A stretch of 64,000 nt of DNA from Firmicutes bacterium HGW-Firmicutes-1 (GCA_002841625.1 PHAG01000014.1:1-64000), one strand, 5' to 3'; counted from the first letter of the stretch, positions 42,987-51,997 are shown. A program made the numbers and translations. Notes: generated from the letters alone by a model not told the origin.

Positions 42987-44354
42987 CTATATGCCTGTAA
43001 TACCTGCTGCTATTTTTATAGCATTTTGATGATATGAATCCATCTGACCATCATTATGTCTTGTACTATTTAAAAAGTGTATATCAAAATGTCCATCAAA
43101 TTGATTGTTACCAATATATTGAACACCATGAGGCATAAAAGACATAGATGCAGCTATTTTTCTTCCATCTACTTCAATTATGATAGGCCTGACCTTCCAA
43201 GAAAACTCTCCCCATATACTTTTGGCTATTTCTGTATCTATATATGTTAATGGTTCAGTGTCTGAATGATTCGCTCCGATTGTTCTTTTAACGGTAAAAG
43301 TTTTTCCAGTTTCAAAATCTGTTACCTTAACCACTTTATTAATTGGAACAACATATTGTGCTTCAGTCCACCAATCCAAGTGCTCACCATACCTAGCACC
43401 TATTGTTTCTTTTACAGGTATATTGTGAACTGGAATCCTAATGATTTGCCCAACAGTTAGCATGCTACTTTCATTTAGCCCATTCACTAGCATGAGTTCA
43501 CTTTGTGGAATGCCCCATTCTATAGAAATTTTCCAAAGATTATCTCCTGATTTGATTTGATAATCCTTGTAGGATATGGTTGGTTGTAAAGATGGAACTT
43601 CAGTTTTTAATACCTGTCCTACAAAAATTGTATCCGTCTGAAGATTGTTGATCTTTTTTAATTGATCAATTGACATATTAATCTTTGTAGAAATTTTCCA
43701 TAAAGTGTCTCCTGCCACAACCTTATAAGTTCCTGTTTCTGATAAAGGTGGTGCAGTTGTTGTTGCTTGTCCAACAATGATTAGGGTTTGTCCGATAAAA
43801 ATCGTATCACTCGTCAGATTATTGATGCTTTTAATTTTCGCAACATCCGTACCATACAACAGTGCAATTTTAGATAACGTGTCACCGGCTTGTACAGTAT
43901 AAGGAAAAGACTGGCTCGAAGTATTGGGTATCTTTAATATTTCATTAAGAAATATCGTATCACTTAAGAGTGAATTAAGTGTTTTGATATCACCTACTGA
44001 AACTCCAAACTTTTGAGAGATTTTCCACAAGGTATCACCTGACATGACCTTATATTCAATTGTTTCAGCAGGTTGAGACATTGATGTTTCAGTAGCGGCG
44101 AAAACTGCTGATCCACTTGCTATAGGAATCGTTGCAACAAGTATAGAGCCAACCATAATTTTACATAATGGTATTTTAATCTTTGGAAATTTATCTTCAA
44201 TATGTGATTTGATATCGTCATAGAATCGTTTCTTTCTTAGCTCATCTGGTTCACCATATTCATTTGAGAATTCCGTATCAATTTGATCTAGCTGGACAAC
44301 AAGTACATAATTTCCTCCTTCTTTTATTAAATGATAGCTTTTTATTCCATTCAT
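42987..44354 (-). CDS. LysM protein with four LysM repeats and a conserved C-terminal domain
   Basis: 455 residues. An N-terminal cytoplasmic stretch of about 60 residues precedes a hydrophobic segment (IMVGSILVATIPIASGSAVFAATE, about 67-88) that resembles a delayed signal peptide. Four LysM modules follow, each with (A/S)GD(T/N)LW(K) and an SDTIF-type end: YKVMSGDTLWKIS, YTVQAGDTLSKIA, YKVVAGDTLWKIS, YQIKSGDNLWKIS. The C-terminal domain (about 325-455) contains FMPHGVQYIGNNQFDGHFDIHFLNS-like sequence with conserved His and Asp that could hold a metal. LysM binds peptidoglycan; the C-terminal domain occurs in other clostridial LysM proteins but its activity is unknown. Confidence 0.85.
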   Translation of the reverse strand: MNGIKSYHLIKEGGNYVLVVQLDQIDTEFSNEYGEPDELRKKRFYDDIKSHIEDKFPKIKIPLCKIMVGSILVATIPIASGSAVFAATETSMSQPAETIEYKVMSGDTLWKISQKFGVSVGDIKTLNSLLSDTIFLNEILKIPNTSSQSFPYTVQAGDTLSKIALLYGTDVAKIKSINNLTSDTIFIGQTLIIVGQATTTAPPLSETGTYKVVAGDTLWKISTKINMSIDQLKKINNLQTDTIFVGQVLKTEVPSLQPTISYKDYQIKSGDNLWKISIEWGIPQSELMLVNGLNESSMLTVGQIIRIPVHNIPVKETIGARYGEHLDWWTEAQYVVPINKVVKVTDFETGKTFTVKRTIGANHSDTEPLTYIDTEIAKSIWGEFSWKVRPIIIEVDGRKIAASMSFMPHGVQYIGNNQFDGHFDIHFLNSTRHNDGQMDSYHQNAIKIAAGITGI

Positions 44355-44384
44355 GGTTGCCTCCTATCTAATTCAATCAATGTA

Positions 44385-44490
44385 AGAAAATCGGCTTAGC
44401 AGCGTTAAATATTTTTGTTATTTATACGCTAAGTTAAAACACTCGTTTCCTATCTGCCGCTTTTCCAATTGCATATGCAGAACTTTCCTA
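44385..44490. repeat. Expanded AGAAAATCGGC palindromic repeat
   Basis: AGAAAATCGGC (44385-44395) and TGCCGCTTTTCC (44455-44466) are the outer arms, followed by AATTGCATATGCAGAACTTTCCT. The interior contains an extra hairpin, CTTAGC...GTTAAATA with TATTTATACGCTAAG. It lies upstream of both the LysM gene and the permease gene. Confidence 0.78.
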
Positions 44491-44647
44491 ATAAACTTCA
44501 AAACCTCCCTGCGGGTGACTTCTTCCATTTGGTTAAAATGGTATGTTTTAGTATGTGTTTTAGATAGCAAGCTTATACAAAACATATTGTCAAGTAAAAT
44601 ACCAAGTGATATACTTTAATTAAACATTTTAGAAAGGATGCTAAAGA

Positions 44648-45760
44648 ATGAATCAGAAAAAAGACTTTAGTTTTATTAAATATCTACTTTTTGCTACAGT
44701 AGTGATTTGTATAGCTAAATTTATATTTGCTGGAAAAATTGGGGAAGTTACCGTTGCCTTTAAGCCATTTATCTATGCTAGTATTTTCATATATTTGTTC
44801 GGTCCAATTGTAGATTATTTAAACAAGAAAACTAAATTAGACAGAATATGGTGCATACTCATTTCATACATAACTTTTTTTATTTTTCTTGGATTATTCT
44901 TATTAATGATTGTTCCAAGTCTTATTGATAGTGTCCAATTACTTATTAATAACCTTTCAACAATGAATGAAGATAACATCATTGCATTGCTAAAAGATAT
45001 CCCGATCGTTTCCAACTATATTGATTATTCAACTCTTAGCAACTTTGTGAATGATATGGAAGAATTTGTTATCAGTTATTCTTCTAATATATTGAAATAC
45101 TCAAGTAATATCCTATCTTCTATTGGATCGGTGTTAATCACTATTATATTACTACTATTTGCAATTTGTATGTCCTTTTATGCTCTTAGAGATACACAAA
45201 ACATATCTGAGAAAATGGAAGATATCGTACATGCATTTTTTACTCAAAAAACCGCATACCATATCATTAGAATCGCAAAATTAACTGATACAGCTATCAA
45301 GAAATATTTAATCGGCAAGCTATATACCTGTTTAATACTTGGTATATGTACAGGACTTGCTATTGTCATAGTAAACATTGTAACCCCACTACACATACCC
45401 TATGTGCCTTTAATTGCTGTTATAATAGGGATATCTAACATCATACCTTATGTAGGTTCAATTTTAGGAACAATACCCTGTATCATTATGGCTCTATTCT
45501 CTGGCTTTTGGGAAGGCATTGTCCTATTACTGATCGTTATCATTATCCAACAGATTGATAACATCATTATTACCCCTAAAATTATTGGCGATTCCGTAGG
45601 TTTACAACCCTTTTGGGTTATCGTTGCAATTACAGCTGGTGGCAGCTTATTTGGTGTTATCGGAATGGTAGTCTCGGTTCCAATCGTTTCAGTAATCCTA
45701 CATTTAGTCGAAGAACGGGTAGTTCATTATAATCAACACCTCGAATCAAAAAAAGAATAG
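44648..45760 (+). CDS. AI-2E family transporter (PerM-like membrane protein)
   Basis: 370 residues with about eight membrane helices and a large extracytoplasmic helical loop between helices three and four (residues about 95-155). The family core is seen at YLIGKLYTCLILGICTGLAI, PYVPLIAVIIGISNIIPYVGSILG and QQIDNIIITPKIIGDSVGLQPFWV. Family members have been linked to AI-2 export or sodium/proton antiport; the name alone does not prove either. luxS is in this window but 7 kb away and not co-transcribed. AGAAAGGATG precedes ATG. Confidence 0.9.
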   Translation: MNQKKDFSFIKYLLFATVVICIAKFIFAGKIGEVTVAFKPFIYASIFIYLFGPIVDYLNKKTKLDRIWCILISYITFFIFLGLFLLMIVPSLIDSVQLLINNLSTMNEDNIIALLKDIPIVSNYIDYSTLSNFVNDMEEFVISYSSNILKYSSNILSSIGSVLITIILLLFAICMSFYALRDTQNISEKMEDIVHAFFTQKTAYHIIRIAKLTDTAIKKYLIGKLYTCLILGICTGLAIVIVNIVTPLHIPYVPLIAVIIGISNIIPYVGSILGTIPCIIMALFSGFWEGIVLLLIVIIIQQIDNIIITPKIIGDSVGLQPFWVIVAITAGGSLFGVIGMVVSVPIVSVILHLVEERVVHYNQHLESKKE

Positions 45761-45773
45761 AAAATGGCATTTA

Positions 45774-45811
45774 AAGGGGGCGCAACAAATTTAAAATTTG
45801 TTACGCCCCTA
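45774..45811. terminator. Bidirectional terminator between the permease and trpS
   Basis: AGGGGGCGCAACAAATTT pairs with AAATTTGTTACGCCCCT with one bulge or mismatch in the G run. It lies between convergent stops. Confidence 0.82.
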
Positions 45812-45822
45812 ATTATAATCAT

Positions 45823-46830
45823 TTATTCTGGAAATCCAATTTTCTTTTTGACCTTTCTGAGAGTCTTATTGGCTAAATAAGAAGCTGTCTCTGAATTCTT
45901 CTTAATAATTCCATCTAAGTATGATTTATCTTGCTTAATCTCTATAAATCGCTTCTGCACAGGCTCCATTTCTGCCACCAACGCCTCACCTACTAGTCTT
46001 TTAAGATCACCATACCCTTTTCCTTCTAATATCTCTTTCGTTTTCTCTAATGTTTGTCCAGTTGCACAAGAATAAATGTCCATAAGATTCTTAACACCAG
46101 GTCTGTCCTCAGAATAAACTGCTTCAGTCTCTGAATCTGTGACTGCTCGTTTAATTTTATTCATTACCACACTTGGCTCATCTAGTAATGAGATAAATCC
46201 ATTCACATTTTCATCAGATTTAGACATTTTCTTCAAAGGATCTTGCAAACTCATAACCTTAGCACCAACTTTCCCAATATAAGGATTTGGCACCTTAAAT
46301 ACATTTCCATAAATGTTATTGAATCTTTCGGCTATATCTCTTGATAACTCTAGATGCTGCTTTTGGTCGTGACCTACTGGAACTAAATCCGTTTGAAACA
46401 ACAAAATGTCTGCGGCCATCAGTATCGGATAGGTGAATAACCCCGCATTAATATTTTCTACATGCTTTTGAGATTTTTCTTTAAATTGGGTCATGCGGTT
46501 AAGCTCACCCATATAAGTATAACATCCTAAAATCCAACCCAGCTCCGCATGTTGAGGTACGTGAGATTGATAATACATAATATTTTTTTCAGGATCTAAA
46601 CCAGCCGCTATATATAATGCTAATAAATCTCTTGAGCTTTGTCTTAATTTTGCTGGTTCTTGCTTAACTGTTATAGAATGCAAGTCTACAACACAAAATA
46701 GGCAATTGTATTCATCTTGAAGCTTAACCCAATTCTTTAAAGCGCCAAAATAATTACCAATTGTAATAACTCCAGTAGATTGCATTCCACTGAATATCGT
46801 CTGTTTTTCATTTGTTTGCTCGCTACTCAA
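45823..46830 (-). CDS. trpS: Tryptophanyl-tRNA synthetase
   Basis: 335 residues from TTG 46830, favoured because AAGGGTG lies 6 bases upstream and the family start is short (TIFSGMQSTGVITIGNYFGA); ATG 46851 in the same frame would add seven residues but has no ribosome site. The HIGH-type signature is in STGVITIGNYFGAL and the KMSKS motif in LKKMSKSDENVNG. It charges tRNA-Trp. No T-box leader fits in the short upstream region, so regulation by uncharged tRNA is not supported. Confidence 0.93.
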   Translation of the reverse strand: MSSEQTNEKQTIFSGMQSTGVITIGNYFGALKNWVKLQDEYNCLFCVVDLHSITVKQEPAKLRQSSRDLLALYIAAGLDPEKNIMYYQSHVPQHAELGWILGCYTYMGELNRMTQFKEKSQKHVENINAGLFTYPILMAADILLFQTDLVPVGHDQKQHLELSRDIAERFNNIYGNVFKVPNPYIGKVGAKVMSLQDPLKKMSKSDENVNGFISLLDEPSVVMNKIKRAVTDSETEAVYSEDRPGVKNLMDIYSCATGQTLEKTKEILEGKGYGDLKRLVGEALVAEMEPVQKRFIEIKQDKSYLDGIIKKNSETASYLANKTLRKVKKKIGFPE

Positions 46831-47059
46831 TGTGTTCACCCTTTTCATCATATGTTATTTGTAAGTTTAACATAATTATAAGTTGATGTAAATATATTAT
46901 CTAGCTGGTATTTCTATTTAAGGTGACTAAGTCATCTAAACCTAGTGATTATTGTGTTTTTGGAGAAAAGAAGAAACTCAACAATGATAATTACCTTTAA
47001 ATTATTCATTAAATATGGTAAACTGTATCCATCAAATAATAAAAATGGAGAACAATGTT

Positions 47060-47878
47060 ATGATAAATAGCTTACAAGATTGTACAACCCTCAATAACGG
47101 CGTCAAAATGCCATGGATTGGTTTAGGTTTAAATCTAGTTCATCCCGGGATTCCAATGAAAAGAGCTATAAAAAGTGCACTTGATGCTGGTATTAGAAGT
47201 TTTGATTCATCAAGACAATATATGAATGAAAAAAGCTTGGGAGAAACATTAAAAGATATAGGGATCCCCCGAGAAGAAGTTTTTATCACTGCAAAACTTA
47301 CCAACTCCAATCAAACTGCTTCAGCCACTTTTAAAGCTGTAGAAAAAAGCAAAAAAAATCTCCGTGTAGATTATATAGATTTATTCTTAGTTAATAATGC
47401 TTCAACTAGATATGACGAAACTTGGCGTACATTAGAAACACTTTATAAAGAAGGACAAATAAAAGCAATTGGAGTAAGCAATTTTAATATTACACATTTA
47501 GAATATCTTAAATCAATCTGCGAAATAGTTCCAGCAGTAAATCAAGTGGAGTTTCACCCTTGGTTTACTCAAGAAAAGCTTCTTGCTTACTGCCAAGAGA
47601 ACGGAATACAAATGGAAGCCTGGGGTCCTTTGGCACGTGGAGAAATCCTTGACAATAAAATAATAAAAGGTTTAGCGAAAAAATACGGAAAAACTCCTGC
47701 CCAAATTATTCTCAGATGGGATTTACAAAAAAAAGTTGTAACGATCCCAAAATCAACTCATTCAAGCAGGATTCTTGAAAACACAAATATTTTTGATTTT
47801 AATCTAGCTGACGAAGATATTTTAGAAATATCAAAATTAAACAGAAACAAAAGATGGATGTGGTCCTACGGCTCTTAA
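47060..47878 (+). CDS. Aldo/keto reductase with substituted catalytic histidine
   Basis: 272 residues from ATG 47060, chosen for GGAG 9 bases upstream; ATG 47045 and 47015 in frame lack ribosome sites. The AKR barrel and NADPH motifs are clear: SFDSSRQYMNEKSLGE (D49, Y54), TAKLTN (K79), GQIKAIGVSNFN, NQVEFHPWFTQ and IPKSTH. The fourth member of the catalytic tetrad, His in the usual DLYLIHWP, is replaced: DLFLVNNAS has Asn at 112. Activity may be altered, as in AKRs with His replaced by Glu. Substrate unknown. It converges with korB with only 33 bases between stops. Confidence 0.88.
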   Translation: MINSLQDCTTLNNGVKMPWIGLGLNLVHPGIPMKRAIKSALDAGIRSFDSSRQYMNEKSLGETLKDIGIPREEVFITAKLTNSNQTASATFKAVEKSKKNLRVDYIDLFLVNNASTRYDETWRTLETLYKEGQIKAIGVSNFNITHLEYLKSICEIVPAVNQVEFHPWFTQEKLLAYCQENGIQMEAWGPLARGEILDNKIIKGLAKKYGKTPAQIILRWDLQKKVVTIPKSTHSSRILENTNIFDFNLADEDILEISKLNRNKRWMWSYGS

Positions 47879-47911
47879 TGTTGAACTTTATTATTCTCCA
47901 TATTGCAACCA

Positions 47912-48763
47912 TCACACCTGAAGCAATTGGTTTACCTTTTTGATATCTCTTTTGCGAAATACGATTGGGGTTTGATCATTCTTATATATATTAAGTTGTT
48001 GTTCAAAGGAAGGCTTGCCTTCCTTTTTGTATAGAATTCCTAAAGCATACCTATCAGTATCAATCACCTTCTCCATAGCATTTCTTATTTGACTAGGGTC
48101 ATAGTTATCCTCAACATAATAAGAATGATTTTTATACCAAGCAAAAGTATTGATCTTATTAAATGTCACACACGGATGGAAAATATCAACTAAGGCATAG
48201 CCTTTGTGCAAAATTGCTTCCTTAATCAACGTTTTCGTTTGCTCCATATCTCCGGAAAACGCTCTACCAATGAAAGTTGCACCTAGAGATAGTGCTACAG
48301 CCAATGGATTGAAGGGTTCGTTCGTAACACCATTGACTTGAACAGGAGTAATAAAATCCTTTTGGCTGGTCGGTGAAGCTTGCCCTTTCGTTAATCCATA
48401 AACCATATTATTATGAACGATATGGGTAATATCTGGATTACGGCGAATATTATGAATAAAATGATTGCCACCTTCTCCATACATATCTCCATCACCTCCT
48501 TCTGCAATCACTGTTAAAGAAGGATTGCTTGCTTTAATAGCTACTGCTACAGGCAAACCTCTGCCATGCAGGCCATTAAAATAGTTCGCATTAATATATT
48601 GTGGCATTTTAGCCGCCTGACCTATGCCAGATGAAAAAACCACTTGTGTTGGGTCAATATCTAATTCCTGTAATGCTCCAATTAAGGCAGTTCTAATATT
48701 AAAATTGCCACAACCCGGGCACCAAGCTATATCTGTTTTAGGATCTAATTCAAAATTCTTCAT
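47912..48763 (-). CDS. korB: 2-oxoacid:ferredoxin oxidoreductase, beta subunit
   Basis: 283 residues. Thiamine-diphosphate binding is shown by IAWCPGCGNFNI, EGGDGDMYGEGGNHFIH and NNMVYGLTKGQASPTS. It forms an alpha-beta enzyme with the upstream gene product, converting a 2-oxoacid and CoA to acyl-CoA, CO2 and reduced ferredoxin. The two-subunit form without a separate delta subunit fits KorAB-type 2-oxoglutarate (or general 2-oxoacid) oxidoreductases. The ATG overlaps the stop of the alpha gene by four bases (ATGA). Confidence 0.92.
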   Translation of the reverse strand: MKNFELDPKTDIAWCPGCGNFNIRTALIGALQELDIDPTQVVFSSGIGQAAKMPQYINANYFNGLHGRGLPVAVAIKASNPSLTVIAEGGDGDMYGEGGNHFIHNIRRNPDITHIVHNNMVYGLTKGQASPTSQKDFITPVQVNGVTNEPFNPLAVALSLGATFIGRAFSGDMEQTKTLIKEAILHKGYALVDIFHPCVTFNKINTFAWYKNHSYYVEDNYDPSQIRNAMEKVIDTDRYALGILYKKEGKPSFEQQLNIYKNDQTPIVFRKRDIKKVNQLLQV

Positions 48764-50454
48764 AATAAAACCTCCTTTAATCTTTTCTCCACCTCTTCAA
48801 TAGAAAAAGGTTCTCCATTATATTTCAAGATTTTATGATCTATTTTTACATCTAGTTCTAATTTAAGCAAGTTGGCAAACTGTCCTGTTGCATTATTTTC
48901 TACAACAATCACTTTTTTTGCTTTATTAAAATAAGCTTTTAAATATTCATGTATTGGGAACACTTGCTTAATATACAAAAAAGCTGTGTCAGAAGTCCCA
49001 CTTGTTTCAACAAATTCGCTTAACACTCCGTAAGTCGATCCCCAACCAACTACTAAATTTTTATAATCTGATGGACCAATTAATTCTGCATCTGAATATT
49101 CCTCTAATAAAAGCTCGCGTTTTTTCAAACGCTTATCATTCATTAAAATTCTTACATCAAAATCCTCTGTAATTCCACCTGCCTCATCATGCTCATCGCT
49201 ATCTACCTTTACAAGTCCATCACCATATCCCGGAATCCCTCGAGGTGAAAGTCCCTCTTGTGTTAGCAAGTATCGCTTATAATCTACATCCGTCTTTGTT
49301 ATGAAGCTCTCTAAATATTTTTCATCCAGTTCAATATATTCCATTTGACCTAGCGATTCTAGAAAGAATTGATCAGTTAAAATAAAAACTGGCACTTGAT
49401 ATTTATCAGCTAAATAAAAAGCTTTTTGAGTTAATTGTACAGCATCTTCCAACTTACCTGGCGCAAAAACGATTCTTGGAAATTCTCCATGCCCTGCATA
49501 TACTACCAAATTTAAGTCAGCCTGTTCTGTTCTTGTTGGTAATCCAGTCCCTGGTCCTGGTCTTTGGGCAACGTGAATGACGCAAGGCGTCTCATTGATT
49601 CCCGACAGACTGACTGCTTCTTCCATTAAAGCAAAACCTCCACCTGAAGTAGTTGTTAGTCCTCTCGCTCCAGCATACCAAGCACCAATTACCATATTTA
49701 AAGCTGCAATTTCATCCTCTGCTTGTTCAACCAATATTTCAAATGCATTTGACTTTCTTGCTAGATATGTTAACACACCAGTTCCTGGTGACATAGGGTA
49801 AGCAGCTACAAAATTACATCCTCCTGCTATCGCACCTATTCCTACTGCAGTAGTGCCGTCACTCATTTTATATGTGCTTGTTTTTGTAGATTTATTAATG
49901 TTCTTTTGTATTGGATATTCCCTACCTCTTGTATATCCCATATCAAAGGCAGCTTTGTTATCACTTACTAACTTTTCTCCTCTTCTCTCAAATCGATTCA
50001 TAATTTGATTTTTACAACTATCTTCATCTAGATTAAGCATTCCTGAAACAAATCCAAATAAAAGGGTATTGGCAAATAATGCTCCTCCTGCTTGTTTAGA
50101 TAATTCACCTAAGTTAAAGGGCTGAAAGGTAGCTTTCTTTTCTTCTATTACTGATTGATCGGCAAAACCTTCCTCACCAAATATGATTGTTTTTTCAGTG
50201 ATACGTTTTGTTAACCTGCTAAAAGAGTGATCATTTAACAGAAATAACATGTCAATGGTATGCTGATATGCATATACCGACTCATCTGATACCCTAATCT
50301 CAAGAGTGTTGTTACCTCCACGGACTCTACTCATTACTTCTTTTGTAGAAAAAACATAGTAAGACTTGGCTATTGCTTCGACAAGAAATCCTTCTATGGT
50401 TTGCAATCCTTGACCAGCTTCTCCTGATAAGACAATTGTTAGTGAATTCTTCAT
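48760..50454 (-). CDS. korA: 2-oxoacid:ferredoxin oxidoreductase, fused gamma-alpha subunit
   Basis: 564 residues. Residues 1-185 are the gamma domain (VLSGEAGQGLQTIEGFL; VMSRVRGGNNTLEIRVSD). Residues about 190-564 are the alpha domain (AYPMSPGTGVLTYLAR; VEQAEDEIAALNMVIGA; TTSGGGFALMEEAVSL; THVAQRPGPGTGLPTRTEQADL-like segment). The order gamma-alpha in one chain is typical of KorA. A strong ribosome site (AAGGAGG) precedes ATG. Transcription begins at a sigma-A type promoter overlapped by a Fur-like box, suggesting iron control of this iron-sulfur enzyme, which is inference. Confidence 0.92.
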   Translation of the reverse strand: MKNSLTIVLSGEAGQGLQTIEGFLVEAIAKSYYVFSTKEVMSRVRGGNNTLEIRVSDESVYAYQHTIDMLFLLNDHSFSRLTKRITEKTIIFGEEGFADQSVIEEKKATFQPFNLGELSKQAGGALFANTLLFGFVSGMLNLDEDSCKNQIMNRFERRGEKLVSDNKAAFDMGYTRGREYPIQKNINKSTKTSTYKMSDGTTAVGIGAIAGGCNFVAAYPMSPGTGVLTYLARKSNAFEILVEQAEDEIAALNMVIGAWYAGARGLTTTSGGGFALMEEAVSLSGINETPCVIHVAQRPGPGTGLPTRTEQADLNLVVYAGHGEFPRIVFAPGKLEDAVQLTQKAFYLADKYQVPVFILTDQFFLESLGQMEYIELDEKYLESFITKTDVDYKRYLLTQEGLSPRGIPGYGDGLVKVDSDEHDEAGGITEDFDVRILMNDKRLKKRELLLEEYSDAELIGPSDYKNLVVGWGSTYGVLSEFVETSGTSDTAFLYIKQVFPIHEYLKAYFNKAKKVIVVENNATGQFANLLKLELDVKIDHKILKYNGEPFSIEEVEKRLKEVLL

Positions 50455-50480
50455 AATAAAACCTCCTTCTTATATTTCAG

Positions 50481-50496
50481 TTTGCACGCATGCAAA
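50481..50496. promoter_or_regulatory. Palindrome in the korA leader
   Basis: TTTGCA-CGCA-TGCAAA is a 6-bp perfect inverted repeat with 4-bp spacer, between the Fur-like box and the korA ribosome site. It may be an operator; no regulator can be named. Confidence 0.35.
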
Positions 50497-50513
50497 TAAT
50501 TACACCGTCGTTA

Positions 50514-50578
50514 TTGATAATGATTATCATTTAGCATCATTTAACATCATTATACTCTTTATTTATTGTAAATGTCAA
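50514..50578 (-). promoter_or_regulatory. korAB promoter with Fur-box-like operator
   Basis: Minus strand: TTGACA (50578-50573), 18 bases, TATAAT (50554-50549). Downstream of the -10, at 50533-50514, the minus strand reads TAAATGATAATCATTATCAA. This contains 15 contiguous bases of the Fur consensus GATAATGATAATCATTATC. Further TCAT/ATGA hexamers extend it toward the -10. Confidence 0.7.
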
Positions 50579-50629
50579 TGTTTCAAAAATAACAGATGCA
50601 GACCTTTATCATAAATACAAGTCAAAAAA

Positions 50630-50647
50630 GGACATCCAGGGATGCCC
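50630..50647 (-). terminator. Terminator of the glutathione peroxidase gene
   Basis: GGACATCC and GGATGCCC pair with one mismatch around a 2-base loop. On the minus strand CTTTTTTG follows. Confidence 0.65.
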
Positions 50648-50676
50648 AATCAAACCTTTTATTCAAAATCAATCTA

Positions 50677-51153
50677 TTATTTCAATAAATTTTCAATGTC
50701 ATCTTTGATCTTTAACGGAGTTACTGTTGGTGCATATCGTTTCATAACATTGCCTTCTGAATCTATCAAGAACTTAGTAAAGTTCCATTTTATTTTCTTA
50801 CTAAACAACGCTTTGGATTTACCCTTCAAATATTTATATAAAGGATGTGAATTTGCTCCATTGACTTCTATTTTTTGAAACATTGTAAATGTAACTCCGT
50901 AATTCAATTGGCAAAACTCATTTATTTCTTCATTACTACCAGAATCTTGTTTTGCAAACTGATTACACGGGAAGCCTAAAATCTCAAGCCCTCTGTTATT
51001 GTATTCCTTAAATAACTCTTCTAATTCTTTAAACTGAGGGGTTAATCCGCATTTACTTGCAGTATTGACTATCAAGAGAACCTTCCCTTTATACTCCTCT
51101 AGCTTTATCTCTTGTCCATTCATTTTTGTTGCAGAAATATTATAAAGATTCAT
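50677..51153 (-). CDS. Glutathione peroxidase-like thiol peroxidase
   Basis: 158 residues. Peroxidatic C35 is in [11 protein letters not shown]; the other tetrad residues are the Gln of [11 protein letters not shown] and the Trp-Asn of [11 protein letters not shown]. Bacterial homologues (BsaA/GpxA) usually take electrons from thioredoxin. Cys appears in place of selenocysteine. It lies directly downstream of an OhrR-type peroxide sensor gene, with an inverted repeat between them that may be the operator. AAAGGAATAAC precedes ATG. Confidence 0.92.
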   Translation of the reverse strand: MNLYNISATKMNGQEIKLEEYKGKVLLIVNTASKCGLTPQFKELEELFKEYNNRGLEILGFPCNQFAKQDSGSNEEINEFCQLNYGVTFTMFQKIEVNGANSHPLYKYLKGKSKALFSKKIKWNFTKFLIDSEGNVMKRYAPTVTPLKIKDDIENLLK

Positions 51154-51207
51154 AATTTGTTATTCCTTTCTCTTTTTAGTTTTGTCATGTTTAATTTTAA
51201 TAAATTT

Positions 51208-51221
51208 AATTGGTTTCAATT
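51208..51221. promoter_or_regulatory. Candidate OhrR operator upstream of the peroxidase gene
   Basis: AATTG-GTTT-CAATT is a perfect inverted repeat in an AT-rich background, resembling the TACAATT-AATTGTA type of OhrR operators. It lies about 55 bases before the peroxidase ATG. Whether it overlaps the promoter is not certain. Confidence 0.4.
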
Positions 51222-51234
51222 GTTTTAATTAAAA

Positions 51235-51266
51235 ATATTAAGTAGTTACTTTACCCTACTTAATAT
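51235..51266 (-). terminator. Terminator of the OhrR-like regulator gene
   Basis: ATATTAAGTAG (51235-51245) pairs perfectly with CTACTTAATAT (51256-51266). On the minus strand TTTTTAATTAAAAC follows. Confidence 0.7.
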
Positions 51267-51275
51267 GATATGTCC

Positions 51276-51707
51276 CTAGGTTAATTTCATTAATAGTTCA
51301 TCTAAAGTCTTTTTCAAACTCTTAATTTCCTCTTCTGTTGCTCCTACTTTACAATAAATTTGTTCTGGAACATCGATTATTTTATCCTTCAGCAGTCTTC
51401 CTTTTTCAGTTAATTCAACTATAACTACTCTATCATCTTTTTTATCCCTATATTTGATAATGAATTCCATGCTATCTAACTTTTTCAATACAGGTGTAAG
51501 CGTACCAGAATCGAGATGTAATTTTTGTCCAATTTGCTTTACCGTCAATTTTTCATGTTCCCATATGACTAACATTGTTACATATTGCGTATACGTAAGC
51601 TTATATTTATCAAGAATCGGCTTATATAACTTGATTACTTCTCTTGATAAAGCATATAACGGAAAACATAGCTGATTGTCTAATTTGATGTTTTTGTACT
51701 TATCCAT
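51276..51707 (-). CDS. MarR-family regulator, OhrR type
   Basis: 143 residues from ATG 51707, chosen for GAGGT 5 bases upstream; an upstream in-frame start would add 15 residues. The run IKLDNQLCFPLYALSREV contains C14 in the position of the single peroxide-sensing cysteine of OhrR (LENQLCFLLYASSRE in Bacillus). The winged helix follows: LTVKQIGQKLHLDSGTLTPVLKKLD, RDKKDDRVVIVELTEKG. The reduced form represses; oxidation of the cysteine by organic peroxide releases DNA. The likely target is the adjacent peroxidase gene. Confidence 0.9.
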   Translation of the reverse strand: MDKYKNIKLDNQLCFPLYALSREVIKLYKPILDKYKLTYTQYVTMLVIWEHEKLTVKQIGQKLHLDSGTLTPVLKKLDSMEFIIKYRDKKDDRVVIVELTEKGRLLKDKIIDVPEQIYCKVGATEEEIKSLKKTLDELLMKLT

Positions 51708-51800
51708 TTTGTACCTCGTATTATCAATTTTGTTAAATTCAATTTTGCTCAATCAATTTATGAGTTAATTATACAATCTATAATTATTCTTGTCAACTAA

Positions 51801-51850
51801 TTTTCAGCTACCACACTTTATACTTCTTTTCAGCTACTACACTTTATACT
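51801..51850. repeat. Direct repeat TTTTCAGCTACCACACTTTATACT, two adjacent copies
   Basis: Copies at 51801-51824 and 51827-51850 differ by one base (ACCAC/ACTAC). A third, identical to the first, is at 52216-52239. Together they bracket the structured element at 51998-52137. Confidence 0.75.
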
Positions 51851-51997
51851 CTGATTATACTCTGATTCAACTCTGATTCACATATGATAATGTCCTAGTG
51901 TACCACATTTGATTATGTCCCATTTCAAATGCATGGTTTATAATATAACCTCATGAATATAACATCGAGGTGATAACCACTCAATTCACGAAATAGA

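Noticed and set aside
46831-47059. T-box riboswitch upstream of trpS
   Set aside because: The gap to the divergent gene is too short, and no GGGTGGAACCGCG-like T-box sequence is present.
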